Notes under the pieces: model-generated | Told to the model about the DNA's origin: nothing | What the model saw: the letters and a program-made list of their open reading frames with translations, nothing else | The model's database searches: none | Shown: positions 8,393-17,623 of the stretch, one piece after another | Layout of the letters: each line of letters starts with the position of its first letter | Position numbering within the stretch: position 1 is the first letter of the stretch | Source of the DNA: JAIOSF01 sp047159865 | Lineage (GTDB): Bacteria; Campylobacterota; Campylobacteria; Campylobacterales; Arcobacteraceae | DNA: 64,000 bases | Direction: 5' to 3' | Assembly (NCBI RefSeq): GCF_047159865.1 | Contig: NZ_AP038804.1 | Location: 1,860,001-1,924,000, forward strand | Program-made: the position numbers and the translations under genes

Positions 8393-9268
8393 TTAATACT
8401 GAATTGAAACATAAAAACTAAGTTTAAAATTCTCGTCTTGAGAAAGAAAATGGTTTTTATGATACATTGCATAAGAAGGTTTAGTAGTAGTTTCGTACCC
8501 GCTTTGTGGTAACCATTCATGATATACCCAATGTATAAATTTTAAAACATCACCATATTCACCAGATAAGTCAAACTTTGCATAAGTTCCTTTTGCAATT
8601 GTAAATTGTGGTAATTTATCATTTGTTATCTTTTCTGTACTTTGAGGAACAATACAAGCAATATATTGACATGAATAAAGAGGTGTAATTGTAGGATTAT
8701 TATGATAGAGTGCTATTTGCTTGTAGTTTTCTATTTTATTATTGAGAACCCAAGTATAAAGTTTCTGCCAAGTTTTTTTGATACCTATATCATAACCACT
8801 ATGTCTTATGTAGTAACTACTCATAGTAGGCATTTCGACAATTTCTGGTTCCATATTGTCAAAATTTGCTGTCGAAAGAAGTGCTTTAGGAAATTGTGCA
8901 ATAATATTTTGAGAAAACTCTTTAAAGCCTCCATTCTTCCACTCTTTAGGGGTCATTAGAAAACGCTGTTTAAATACTCTAGTAAAAGATGATTGTGAAC
9001 TATACCCACATTGGTTTGCAATATCGGAAATTGTTGAGTATTTATTGGTTATAAGAAGATTTGAAGCTTTTTGAAGCCGAATATCTTTTATATTTTCATA
9101 AATATTTTTTCCAAAAGCATCTTTGAATATCCGATGCATGTGGAATTTGCTGATATTTAAATCAATACTAAGTTCATCAATATTGATGTCTGTATCAATA
9201 TGTGTGTAGATATAATAGAGTATATCATTTGCTATTTTTGTTCTTCTATTTAGTGTTTCATTTTTCAT
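8393..9268 (-). CDS. AraC-family regulator with GyrI-like effector domain
   Basis: The 291-residue protein has the DNA-binding domain first: two helix-turn-helix units over residues ~10-110 (INIDELSIDLNISKFHMHRIFK and TISDIANQCGYSSQSSFTRVFK). A GyrI-like/SOUL-type ligand-binding domain follows (residues ~130-291, with VEMPTMSSYYIRHSGYD and a conserved WLPQSGYE). This is the architecture of Rob-like regulators, which respond to small hydrophobic compounds. It is transcribed away from the small ORF and chemoreceptor gene. A TATAAT on the minus strand lies just upstream of its start. Targets cannot be inferred. Confidence 0.9.
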   Translation of the reverse strand: MKNETLNRRTKIANDILYYIYTHIDTDINIDELSIDLNISKFHMHRIFKDAFGKNIYENIKDIRLQKASNLLITNKYSTISDIANQCGYSSQSSFTRVFKQRFLMTPKEWKNGGFKEFSQNIIAQFPKALLSTANFDNMEPEIVEMPTMSSYYIRHSGYDIGIKKTWQKLYTWVLNNKIENYKQIALYHNNPTITPLYSCQYIACIVPQSTEKITNDKLPQFTIAKGTYAKFDLSGEYGDVLKFIHWVYHEWLPQSGYETTTKPSYAMYHKNHFLSQDENFKLSFYVSIQY

Positions 9269-9390
9269 AAAAACGATTATAACACAAACAGATTAAATAT
9301 TGAGCAAAAATGGACAAAAATATTAGCAGTTTATGTAAAGAATAAAATTTAAAATTGTTCTAAAATTACACTATTAAAAAAGGATGTAAA

Positions 9391-9543
9391 ATGAAAACAA
9401 CAGAAATTATGAATATTTGGAATAAATACTATAAAGAAGAAGTGTTATCACATAACCTTACTATTAAAGAGGGAATTGAAATGTTGGCTAATCAAGTAGG
9501 ATTATCTTATAAACAAGCAATAAATGTTCTATACTGTTTCTAA
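9391..9543 (+). CDS. Small hypothetical protein, 50 residues
   Basis: An ATG preceded at seven bases by AAAAAAGGA opens a 50-codon frame. The peptide begins MKTTEIMNIWNKYYKEEVL and ends KQAINVLYCF. It looks like a short helical domain: IKEGIEMLANQVGLSYKQAIN has the pattern of a two-helix unit with a turn. There is no signal peptide or membrane segment. I do not recognise the family. It is the only gene-like content of the 357-base space between the AraC gene and the chemoreceptor, and the strong ribosome-binding site supports real translation. Confidence 0.55.
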   Translation: MKTTEIMNIWNKYYKEEVLSHNLTIKEGIEMLANQVGLSYKQAINVLYCF

Positions 9544-9565
9544 ATAAGCAAAATAATATTTAATA

Positions 9566-9606
9566 TTGCTTTTTAATCTTAGTCTTGATATAATCTCTAC
9601 TAAGAT
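9566..9606 (+). promoter_or_regulatory. Promoter of the chemoreceptor gene with flanking dyad
   Basis: A -35-like TTGCTT (9566-9571) and a perfect -10 TATAAT (9589-9594) are separated by 17 bases. The -10 is bracketed by an 8-bp inverted repeat, ATCTTAGT (9576-9583) and ACTAAGAT (9599-9606), which could be an operator. Seen directly; protein binding is inference. Confidence 0.5.
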
Positions 9607-9625
9607 TCTAGAGTAGGGAAGTAAT

Positions 9626-12196
9626 ATGAATAATTGGAAAATTGGAAATAAGTTAATTGCTTTAATTGTTGGTAGTTCAATCATTGGACTAGTTTTGGCT
9701 TTGGTCCTATTTGGATTACGATTAAATATTATTAAAGAACATGTTTACGATGATACAGCTGAACAACTTAAAAGAACAATTGTTAGCAAGGTAGATGCAA
9801 AGGCTGAAATCTGTATCACAAATGCAATATCAATTGCAAACGATAACACAATTGTAGAAGCACTAAAAAATAATGATAGAACTACAGCTATTGATGCGGT
9901 TAAAAGACTATCAACTGTTTTTAAAGAAAATACAAATTTTAAAAACATAAAAATACATATTCATGATAAAGACGGAAACTCATTTTTACGATCTTGGAAA
10001 CAAGAAAAATATGGAGATAATCTTTTATCTTTACGAAAAACAATTAATGATGTACATACTTATAAAAAAGCCGTTGTGGGTTCTGAAACAGGACGACTAA
10101 ATACAAGTATGGTGGGTGTTGCCCCTATTGTTGATCTAGATGGAAATTATGTAGGTTCTGTTGAGTTTAAAGCAGGGTACAATTCAATTATCAAAACAAT
10201 GAAGAAAAATGATCATGCTTATGCCGTGATGTTATTAAATCAAGAAAATATTCGAAATAATCTTGATAGCGATGCTTTTGAAAAATTAACAAAAATTAGC
10301 AAGTACATTTTAAACCAAAAGACATATGATAAAGACTTTGTAAATTATGTAGAAAAAATTGATATTGAAGAATTAATTGATCAAAGATATATGATAAGTG
10401 ATGGTTTTTTTACAACATTACTTCCTGTAGTTGATTACAGTGGAAAAAGCATAGGTTATTATCTTATTGGTGAAGATATTATTCATGTAGATGAGCTTGT
10501 TGCACAATCGCAAGATTTGATATATACAGCAATAGGATTTATTGTCTTAATATTAATTATTATAACAATTATTATTGCTGTTTTTTCAAGAAGAATTATT
10601 ATCAAACCTCTTAGAGAACTAGATGAAGCAATTATCAGTATAGGTAAAAACTCAAATACTAGTGATAGAGTAGCTGTACAAAGAAATGATGAAATTGGAC
10701 AGGTTGCTAGTAACTTCAATAAGTATCTTGATAAAATTGAAGAGGGTATCAAACAAGATACAAAAGTTATTGAAGAAGCTATCTCTATTGTTCATAAGGC
10801 AAAAGATGGTTTCTATACATATCAAATCAAACAAGTTGCTTCCTCTCAAGAGGTGGAACAGCTTAAAGTAAATGTAAATGAGATGTTAAATGTAACACAA
10901 AATAATTTGACAATGATTACTGAAGCTTTAATTCAATTTGGAAATGCAAAATATGATTATGTTATAGATGCAAAAAGTTCAGGCAATGTGGGATCATTAA
11001 TCAAAGGAACAAACGCTTTAGGTGTATCAGTTTCTGAAGTGTTATGTATGGTTAATAATACAGCATTAAGTTTATCAAACAATGCAGATTCTTTAGCTGC
11101 AACAAGTGAGCAACTTTCATCATCATCTACTCATCAAGCAGCATCTTTAGAAGAAACAGCCGCTGCTATTGAAGAGATTACTTCGACTATAAATCAAACA
11201 GATGCAAGAACAAACAAAATGTTACAAATTGCAAATGAATTACAAAAAACAAGTGAAGATGATAATAAGCTTGCACATCAGACAGGTGAAGCTATGCTTG
11301 AGATTGATAATGCAACAGATGATATTGTTCAAGCTATTACAATCATTGATCAAATTGCATTTCAAACAAATATTTTATCTTTAAATGCTGCTGTAGAAGC
11401 TGCAACTGCGGGTGAAGCTGGTAAAGGTTTTGCTGTAGTTGCTCAAGAGGTGCGAAACTTAGCATCTAGAAGTGCTGAAGCAGCAAATCAAATTAAAAAT
11501 TTAGTTAATTATGCAAGAGAGAAAACAGAAGAGGGTAAAAATACTGCTGATAAGATGCTTGATAGTTTTAAATTTTTAAATGAAAAAGTATCTGAAGTTA
11601 CAACTATAGTTACAGGTGTAACAGAAGCAACACACGAACAAAAAATTGGAATGGATCAGATTAATTCAGCTGTAAATCAACTTGACAAAGCTACACAAGA
11701 AAATGCAAATGCAGCAGAGGTTGTTTCAACCAAAGCAACAGCATTAAGTAAACTTTCTAATGAGTTGATTTCTATTGTTCATAGAACAAGTTTTGATAAA
11801 TCAAAAGGTGATTCTGTTTGTGATATAAATATGGTTTTTGATACAACTAAATTAAAACTAGATCATATTAAATTTAAAGAAACAAACTTTAAAGATGTTG
11901 GTGAATCAAAACAATGGACAGTAAAGAATCATCATGAATGTGATTTGGGAAAATGGATTGAAAAGAATTCAAATGAAGAGTTTACAAAAAATGGTGATTG
12001 GGATGATTTTCTAAAAGCACATGAACTTGTACATAATGGTGTTCAAGAGTTTATTGATGTTGATTCGAAAAATAGAAATGATTCTTCTTTACACACTATT
12101 GCAAGTAAAATTGAGGAAAATACAACAAAAGTTTTTGAGGGAATTGATAAACTTAAAAAACATAAATGTAATGATTTAAGAGCTAATAAAGCATAA
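9626..12196 (+). CDS. Methyl-accepting chemotaxis protein with Cache-type sensor and CZB zinc-binding domain
   Basis: This 856-residue chemoreceptor has a first membrane helix (~10-30), a large periplasmic Cache-like region (~35-290), a second membrane helix (~297-322), and HAMP (RRIIIKPLRELDEAI). The cytoplasmic signalling helices include the hairpin tip DQIAFQTNILSLNAAVEAA and GKGFAVVAQEVRNLA, which bind CheA and CheW. After residue ~735 comes a CZB domain: HIKFKETNF, then HHECDLGKWIE and HELVHNG supply the usual His/Cys zinc ligands. CZB domains report zinc or hypochlorous-acid oxidation of the bound-zinc cysteine. The gene has its own promoter and no che genes are nearby. Confidence 0.95.
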   Translation: MNNWKIGNKLIALIVGSSIIGLVLALVLFGLRLNIIKEHVYDDTAEQLKRTIVSKVDAKAEICITNAISIANDNTIVEALKNNDRTTAIDAVKRLSTVFKENTNFKNIKIHIHDKDGNSFLRSWKQEKYGDNLLSLRKTINDVHTYKKAVVGSETGRLNTSMVGVAPIVDLDGNYVGSVEFKAGYNSIIKTMKKNDHAYAVMLLNQENIRNNLDSDAFEKLTKISKYILNQKTYDKDFVNYVEKIDIEELIDQRYMISDGFFTTLLPVVDYSGKSIGYYLIGEDIIHVDELVAQSQDLIYTAIGFIVLILIIITIIIAVFSRRIIIKPLRELDEAIISIGKNSNTSDRVAVQRNDEIGQVASNFNKYLDKIEEGIKQDTKVIEEAISIVHKAKDGFYTYQIKQVASSQEVEQLKVNVNEMLNVTQNNLTMITEALIQFGNAKYDYVIDAKSSGNVGSLIKGTNALGVSVSEVLCMVNNTALSLSNNADSLAATSEQLSSSSTHQAASLEETAAAIEEITSTINQTDARTNKMLQIANELQKTSEDDNKLAHQTGEAMLEIDNATDDIVQAITIIDQIAFQTNILSLNAAVEAATAGEAGKGFAVVAQEVRNLASRSAEAANQIKNLVNYAREKTEEGKNTADKMLDSFKFLNEKVSEVTTIVTGVTEATHEQKIGMDQINSAVNQLDKATQENANAAEVVSTKATALSKLSNELISIVHRTSFDKSKGDSVCDINMVFDTTKLKLDHIKFKETNFKDVGESKQWTVKNHHECDLGKWIEKNSNEEFTKNGDWDDFLKAHELVHNGVQEFIDVDSKNRNDSSLHTIASKIEENTTKVFEGIDKLKKHKCNDLRANKA

Positions 12197-12224
12197 AAAA
12201 TCATATATTCTCGATAACTTAACT

Positions 12225-12256
12225 ATTTCATAGGATAAAATGTTATTCTATGAAAT
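12225..12256. repeat. 14-bp inverted repeat after the chemoreceptor gene
   Basis: ATTTCATAGGATAA and TTATTCTATGAAAT pair over 14 positions with one G-U wobble around a four-base loop. It could form the terminator hairpin of the chemoreceptor transcript, but no T-run follows, so a simple rho-independent terminator is not proven. It lies about 90 bases before hemH and could also act in that gene's leader. Confidence 0.45.
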
Positions 12257-12348
12257 ATACTCAAATATCAAATTTGATAGACAAACAAATTTTGACTATG
12301 AAAAATCAATTAAATTTAGTATAATAAAAATAAAAAAGGGCAGCATTT

Positions 12349-13287
12349 ATGAAAAAAGCTATCGTTCTTATGAATATGGGTGGACCAAATAATTTAGATG
12401 AGGTAGATGTATTTTTAAAAAATATGTTTAATGATAAGTATATCATTGGTGCACCACAACCTATACGAGCTATGATAGGTTGGATAATTCGTAAAAAAAG
12501 ACTCAAAGAAGCACAACACAATTATAGTTTACTAGGTGGCGTTTCTCCAATTGTAGGGCATACAAAAAGACTCATTAGAAGACTTGCAAAAGATGTAGAT
12601 GCTGATGTATTTCATGTGATGAGATATACTCCACCTTTTGCAAATGATGTGATTGCTAAAATAAAACACTACGATGAAATATATGCTATTCCTATGTATC
12701 CACATTATTCAAGTACTACAACAAAATCATCGTATGAAGACTTACAACGATTTGCTAAAATGTATGGTGTTGCAGACAAACTCAAAACAATTGATGCTTA
12801 TTATGATGATACAATCTACAATAAAGTAATTGTTGAGAGAATCAAAGAAGAGTTAACAAATGCAAATAGTGAAGATTTTACTTTGATATTTTCAGGGCAT
12901 GGGTTACCTAAAAAAGTTATTGATAAAGGTGATTTGTATCAAAAACATATCTTAGCAAATGTTGAAGCAGCTAAAAAAGAGTTAGAAGCACAAGGTATAA
13001 AATTCAAAAGTATTGAAGTTGCTTATCAATCAAGATTAGGACCTATGGAATGGTTACGACCTTATTTAGAAGATAAGTTGGCTGAAGTTGTAAAAACAAA
13101 TAAAAAAGTACTGATATACCCTACATCATTTACTGTTGATAATTCAGAAACAAGTGGTGAGTTAGATATTGAGTATAGAGAAGTGGCAGAAGAGTTAGGG
13201 TTTGAAGACTATCGCGTTGCAAAAGCTCCAAATCATCATCCTCTTTTTCTAGAGTGTTTAAAAAATATTTACAAAAGTATGGAGTAG
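12349..13287 (+). CDS. hemH: Ferrochelatase
   Basis: HemH inserts ferrous iron into protoporphyrin IX, the last step of protohaem synthesis. The 312-residue protein shows the family order: LMNMGGPNNLDEV at the N-terminus, YSLLGGVSPI, the IPMYPHYSSTTTKS segment, the catalytic-histidine motif FSGHGLPKKVI, QSRLGPMEWLRPYLED, and the acidic FTVDNSETSGELDIEY region. Three bases separate it from the next gene, so hemH heads a hemH-DUF523-phr operon. The Shine-Dalgarno sequence is a weak AAAAAGGG. Confidence 0.96.
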   Translation: MKKAIVLMNMGGPNNLDEVDVFLKNMFNDKYIIGAPQPIRAMIGWIIRKKRLKEAQHNYSLLGGVSPIVGHTKRLIRRLAKDVDADVFHVMRYTPPFANDVIAKIKHYDEIYAIPMYPHYSSTTTKSSYEDLQRFAKMYGVADKLKTIDAYYDDTIYNKVIVERIKEELTNANSEDFTLIFSGHGLPKKVIDKGDLYQKHILANVEAAKKELEAQGIKFKSIEVAYQSRLGPMEWLRPYLEDKLAEVVKTNKKVLIYPTSFTVDNSETSGELDIEYREVAEELGFEDYRVAKAPNHHPLFLECLKNIYKSME

Positions 13288-13290
13288 AGT

Positions 13291-14241
13291 ATGAAAATAG
13301 GTGTATCATCGTGTCTTTTAGGAACACAGTGTCGTTATGATGGCGCAGGAAGTAAAGATGGTTTTGTTGTTAATGAACTTGCAAAATATTTTGAGTTAGT
13401 GCCTTATTGTCCTGAGGCTATGGTATTTGGAACACCTAGAGAATCTATACGATTAGTTGATGTTGAAGGTGAAATTAGAGTTATTTCAAATAAAGAACAT
13501 AAAGATGTAACAAAAGAGTTAGAAGATATCTCTGAACAACTAGCACTTGAAGCATTTGAAGAAAATCTTTGCGGTTTTGTTTTCAAAGCGAAGTCACCAT
13601 CTTGTGGTATTGAGCGTGTAAAACTTTATGAAAATAACAGTAATATGTGTGAAAAAAAAGCTGTTGGATTATTTGCAAAAGCTGTTATAGATAAACAACC
13701 ATTACTTCCAATAGAAGAAGATGGCAGACTCAATGATCCTTGGTTAAAAGAAAATTTTTTGATGCAGATATTTGCTTTTTCAGATTTGCAAAAGTTTTTA
13801 GATAATAATCCTTCGTTTAAAGACTTAGTAGAGTTTCATACAAGTTATAAGTATCTTGTTTATGCAAAAGGGCAAGAGTCATATAAACACTTAGGTTCAA
13901 TTGTTGCTAATCATGATAAAAGAGAGCTAGAGAGTGTTTTAGAAGAGTATAAAATAGCATTTTTAAGAGCTATTTCACAAAAAGGAAATATAAATAAAAC
14001 ATATAATGTCTTACTTCATATCTTTGGATATTTTAAAAAACTGATTAATGCAGATGAAAAAGAGCATATTTTAACAGCCTGTCAAGAATATAAAGATGGA
14101 ATTATTCCTCTTATTGCTGTTGTGAAACTTCTGAATTTATATGTAAAAAGATTTGATGATAAGTATCTTAAGGTACAAAAATTTTTAAATCCATATCCTA
14201 AAGAGTTGGCACTCAGAAGTGATGTAAAAGCTTATAAATAA
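13291..14241 (+). CDS. DUF523-DUF1722 (YbgA) fusion protein
   Basis: The N-terminal half (1-~150) is DUF523, with the cysteines Cys8 and Cys14 in SSCLLGTQCRYDG, Cys40 in PYCPE and Cys105 in KSPSCG. This pattern is shared with the TudS thiouracil desulfurases, which use three cysteines to hold a [4Fe-4S] cluster. The C-terminal half (~185-310) is DUF1722/YbgA, with YKYLVYAKGQESYKHLG. The stop overlaps the start of the photolyase gene (TAATG). In E. coli ybgA also lies beside phrB, so the pairing is old and suggests a joint role in repair of modified or damaged bases. The reaction here is not established. Confidence 0.88.
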   Translation: MKIGVSSCLLGTQCRYDGAGSKDGFVVNELAKYFELVPYCPEAMVFGTPRESIRLVDVEGEIRVISNKEHKDVTKELEDISEQLALEAFEENLCGFVFKAKSPSCGIERVKLYENNSNMCEKKAVGLFAKAVIDKQPLLPIEEDGRLNDPWLKENFLMQIFAFSDLQKFLDNNPSFKDLVEFHTSYKYLVYAKGQESYKHLGSIVANHDKRELESVLEEYKIAFLRAISQKGNINKTYNVLLHIFGYFKKLINADEKEHILTACQEYKDGIIPLIAVVKLLNLYVKRFDDKYLKVQKFLNPYPKELALRSDVKAYK

Positions 14242-15557
14242 TGAAACAGATTCTTTGGTTTAGAAGAGATTTAAGAGTAGAAGATAGTGCACTTTTACAC
14301 TACGCAAATGGTGAAGTGTTGCCTATTTTTATTTTTGATAAGAATATTTTAGATAAGTTACCAAAAGATGATAAACGAGTAACTTTTATCTATGATGCTG
14401 TTTTAAAGTTAAAGAGTGATTTGCAAAGTTTAGGTCTTGATTTGGCAATATTTTATGGATATCCAAAAGAGATATTTAGTACTTTGCACAATGATTTTGA
14501 TGAAGTTTTATGTAGCTGTGATTTTGATAGTTATGCTATTCACAGAGATAAAGAGATAGAATCAATCTTACCAATGCAACGCTACTACGATAGTTTTTTA
14601 ATTCATCCATCACAAGGACTAAAAGCTGAAGATACACCATATAAAGTATTTACCCCCTTTTATAAAAATCTTATGCCATTGTGGGATTGTGACAAGATAG
14701 AAGAGTATACAGTAGGAACAAAAATAAAACTTTTGAACTATAAGTTTCCAAATATTCCTACACTTAAATCACTTGGTTTTCAAACTCAAGCTCTACCACA
14801 ATTTCTTTATCAAACAGCACAAGAAGTACTAGATGTATTTATTCCAAAACTATCAGACTATCACAAGGCAAGAGATTATTTTTATATGGATGGTACTTCA
14901 AATTTAGCTGTATATTTACGATTTGGTCTTATTTCACCCAAGCAAGTTTTTAATAGAATTAAAAAATATCCAAATAGTGAATTTTTTATAAGAGAACTTT
15001 TTTGGAGAGAATTTTATAGTTATATTTTATATCATTTTCCTCAATCAGAATTTGAAAATTTTAATGGAAAAGATATTGTTTGGAAAGAAAATAAAGAGCA
15101 TTTTAAAGCATGGTGTGAAGGGAAAACAGGTGTTGCTATAATTGATGCAGCAATGCAACATCTTAATAATACAGGAATGATGCATAATCGTCTTCGTATG
15201 ATAGTAGCTTCTTTTTTAACAAAAAATTTATTTTTGCCTTGGCGTTGGGGTGAAAAATATTTTGCATTAAAACTACTTGATTATGAGGCAAGTTCAAATA
15301 TAGGCTCATGGCAATGGGGAGCTAGCACAGGTGCTGATAGTGTTCCATATTTTCGAGTTTTTAATCCTTATACACAAAGTGCAAAATTTGATAAAGAAGG
15401 TTTATTTATCAAGTCAGTTTTGAGTGAATTAAAAGAATCTGAACCAAAACTATTTCATAAAGAAAATGCACTTCAATCAGATATGTTTTTACATTATCCT
15501 CCTCTAATAGTAAATATTAAACAGTCAAGACAAGAGGCTATTGAAGCATTTAAATAG
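14241..15557 (+). CDS. phrB: Deoxyribodipyrimidine photo-lyase (class I CPD type)
   Basis: The 438-residue flavoprotein splits cyclobutane pyrimidine dimers using blue light. The N-terminal antenna-domain start ILWFRRDLRVEDSALLHY and the FAD-binding core are typical: FFIRELFWREFYSYIL, MQHLNNTGMMHNRLRMIVASFLTK, LPWRWGEKYF, LLDYEASSNIGSWQW and GADSVPYFRVFNP. The length is close to the usual 430-480 residues. Translation is coupled to the preceding DUF523-YbgA gene. Confidence 0.95.
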   Translation: MKQILWFRRDLRVEDSALLHYANGEVLPIFIFDKNILDKLPKDDKRVTFIYDAVLKLKSDLQSLGLDLAIFYGYPKEIFSTLHNDFDEVLCSCDFDSYAIHRDKEIESILPMQRYYDSFLIHPSQGLKAEDTPYKVFTPFYKNLMPLWDCDKIEEYTVGTKIKLLNYKFPNIPTLKSLGFQTQALPQFLYQTAQEVLDVFIPKLSDYHKARDYFYMDGTSNLAVYLRFGLISPKQVFNRIKKYPNSEFFIRELFWREFYSYILYHFPQSEFENFNGKDIVWKENKEHFKAWCEGKTGVAIIDAAMQHLNNTGMMHNRLRMIVASFLTKNLFLPWRWGEKYFALKLLDYEASSNIGSWQWGASTGADSVPYFRVFNPYTQSAKFDKEGLFIKSVLSELKESEPKLFHKENALQSDMFLHYPPLIVNIKQSRQEAIEAFK

Positions 15558-15589
15558 TATCATTAGGAAAGAAATTATCTTAGGACAAT

Positions 15590-16375
15590 ATGATGATAAG
15601 AGAAAAAATAAATACTTTTCATTTAGAAGATATAAAAAATGGTATACACCCTTCTGTATTTTTTGAACATGAGAACTATAATCTTTTTATATTAAGACTA
15701 CCACAATTGGAAAATGATAAAGTAACAATCTTTAGTAAAGCTTTTATTATCGAAGATAACAGTTATTACTATTATGATAAAACTACTTCAAAATTTGCCG
15801 ATTTGAAAGATATGCAAGGTTTTTATAAATTTTTAGATAAGTATATCGATACAACTCTAAAGCTTATTTCAAATCGATTTGAAGAGATTGAGGCTATTGA
15901 AGATGTTTTTTATGAGGGAAAATCTATTAAAGATTTCAATCAACAATGGTTTTCATATAAAAATGATTTGGTACGAATACATAGGCTTTTATTTAAAGCA
16001 GTTGAAGTGATATCAGATTTGATTGAAAACTATCAATCACAGAAAGAGTATCTTGAGAGGAACTTTGAAGATATTCAGGAACATTTACAAAGAGGGTACA
16101 GAAATTCGGGACTTCTTTTAGAAAAGTTAGATGCATTACACAATTTTTATGTTATGCAAAATAATGAACAAATGAATAAAACTATTTATATACTAACTAT
16201 TCTTTCTGCTATTTTTTTGCCATTGAATTTAATAGTTGGTTTTTTTGGAATGAATACAACTTCACTTCCTTTTACTGTTGATATAGGAGGAACATATAAA
16301 GTACTTGTGTTATTAGGAACAGCAAGTGTTATTGCTATATTTGTTACCTTAGTATTGAAAAATAAATACAAATAA
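15590..16375 (+). CDS. CorA-family divalent-cation transporter
   Basis: A 261-residue protein with a cytoplasmic alpha/beta N-terminus, long helices, and two membrane helices at the C-terminus. The first ends in the CorA signature GMN (phrase VGFFGMNTTSLP) and is followed by the usual short outer loop and last helix. Such proteins form pentameric channels for Mg2+, Co2+ or, for ZntB relatives, Zn2+. It is shorter than E. coli CorA (316 residues) but has all core parts. A second ATG at 15593 is equally possible as start. Downstream of phr with a 32-base gap. Confidence 0.88.
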   Translation: MMIREKINTFHLEDIKNGIHPSVFFEHENYNLFILRLPQLENDKVTIFSKAFIIEDNSYYYYDKTTSKFADLKDMQGFYKFLDKYIDTTLKLISNRFEEIEAIEDVFYEGKSIKDFNQQWFSYKNDLVRIHRLLFKAVEVISDLIENYQSQKEYLERNFEDIQEHLQRGYRNSGLLLEKLDALHNFYVMQNNEQMNKTIYILTILSAIFLPLNLIVGFFGMNTTSLPFTVDIGGTYKVLVLLGTASVIAIFVTLVLKNKYK

Positions 16376-16401
16376 AATAAAGAGATATGAAATAATTAAC
16401 A

Positions 16402-17613
16402 ATGGAAATATTATGCATTACTTTAATAATTTGTTTATGTGTGGTTGTGATATACAAACAACAATTTTATAAATCCTTATATCAAGATTTTACTGATGGT
16501 ATCTCAATAATTAGTGAAAATAAAATTATTGATTGCAATGATACATTAGTAAAGTTATTTGGTTATGATAATAAAAAAGAATTTTTATCAGTACATCCTC
16601 TAAATTTAACACCAGCATTTCAACCTGATAATTCTTTATCATGTGACAAAGCTCAAGAGATGATGGATATAGTTGAAAAAACAGGAAAATGTAAATTTGA
16701 TTGGGTGTTTTTAGACAAAGAACAGAATGAAAAATGGATAGAGATTGATATTTTAAAACTCAAAAAAACATTTTTTTCTAAACAAAAATTTTGTATGGTG
16801 TGGAGAGATATTGATTTACGAGTGAGCGTACAAAAAAAACTAGAGAATTTTAATAGTAATCTTGAAGATATTGTGCATCAAGAGATAAAAAAAAATAAGG
16901 AAAAAGAAAAACAACTTGTAAAACAATCAAAACTAGCACAATTAGGGGAGATGATATCTATGATTGCACATCAATGGAGACAACCCCTTGCTATTATTTC
17001 ATCTTCAGTTATCGATTTACAAATGAAAATGGTTTTGCAAAAAAATGATAAAAAACTATTGTCTTATGTCGAAAAACATTTATCAGATACCGAGAGTTGT
17101 ATTGCAAGTTTAACTGAAACTATTGATGATTTTAGAAACTTTTATAAACCAATAAAATCAATGCAACAAACAGATTTATCTTTGATTGTTACAAAAGCGT
17201 ATGCTATGATAGAAAGTTATTTTAAGACTTGTAATATTGAGATACTCTTTGACGATAAGTCAAGCAAAAAAATCACGGCATTTGAAAATGAACTGATACA
17301 AGTATGCTTAAATATTTTACAAAATTCAAGAGAAAATTTTTTAGTTAAAGAGATAGAAAAATCACAAATCATTATCTCTACAACTGATATAGAAGATGGT
17401 GTATCTTTGAGTATTTGTGATAATGGAGGTGGAGTTACTCATGGTATTATCGATAAAATTTTTGATCCTTATTTTAGCACAAAATATGAAAAAAATGGAA
17501 CAGGACTAGGGTTATATATGTGTTTAAAAATAGTCAAAGAACATCATAATGGAACTATTACAGCTGCAAATACAAAAGATGGTATTTGTTTTTCAATCTT
17601 ACTTCCAAACTAA
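16402..17613 (+). CDS. PAS-domain sensor histidine kinase (HQWRQPL type)
   Basis: The 403-residue kinase has one N-terminal membrane helix (~2-20), then a PAS domain (~28-145, ISIISENKIIDCNDTLVKLFGYD), a coiled coil, and the HisKA helix with the phosphorylated histidine in SMIAHQWRQPLAIIS, a variant very common in Campylobacterota. The HATPase domain retains the N box (NILQNSREN), G1 (CDNGGG) and G2 (NGTGLGLYM). There is no periplasmic domain, so the PAS domain should sense an intracellular signal. Ten bases after its stop begins a response regulator, its likely partner. Confidence 0.93.
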   Translation: MEILCITLIICLCVVVIYKQQFYKSLYQDFTDGISIISENKIIDCNDTLVKLFGYDNKKEFLSVHPLNLTPAFQPDNSLSCDKAQEMMDIVEKTGKCKFDWVFLDKEQNEKWIEIDILKLKKTFFSKQKFCMVWRDIDLRVSVQKKLENFNSNLEDIVHQEIKKNKEKEKQLVKQSKLAQLGEMISMIAHQWRQPLAIISSSVIDLQMKMVLQKNDKKLLSYVEKHLSDTESCIASLTETIDDFRNFYKPIKSMQQTDLSLIVTKAYAMIESYFKTCNIEILFDDKSSKKITAFENELIQVCLNILQNSRENFLVKEIEKSQIIISTTDIEDGVSLSICDNGGGVTHGIIDKIFDPYFSTKYEKNGTGLGLYMCLKIVKEHHNGTITAANTKDGICFSILLPN

Positions 17614-17623
17614 GGAATTTTTT

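Noticed and set aside
17549..17623. Upstream extension of the response regulator start into the kinase gene
   Set aside because: The added residues are a shifted reading of the conserved kinase C-terminus; the ATG at 17624 has AAGGA at proper spacing and fits receiver domains.
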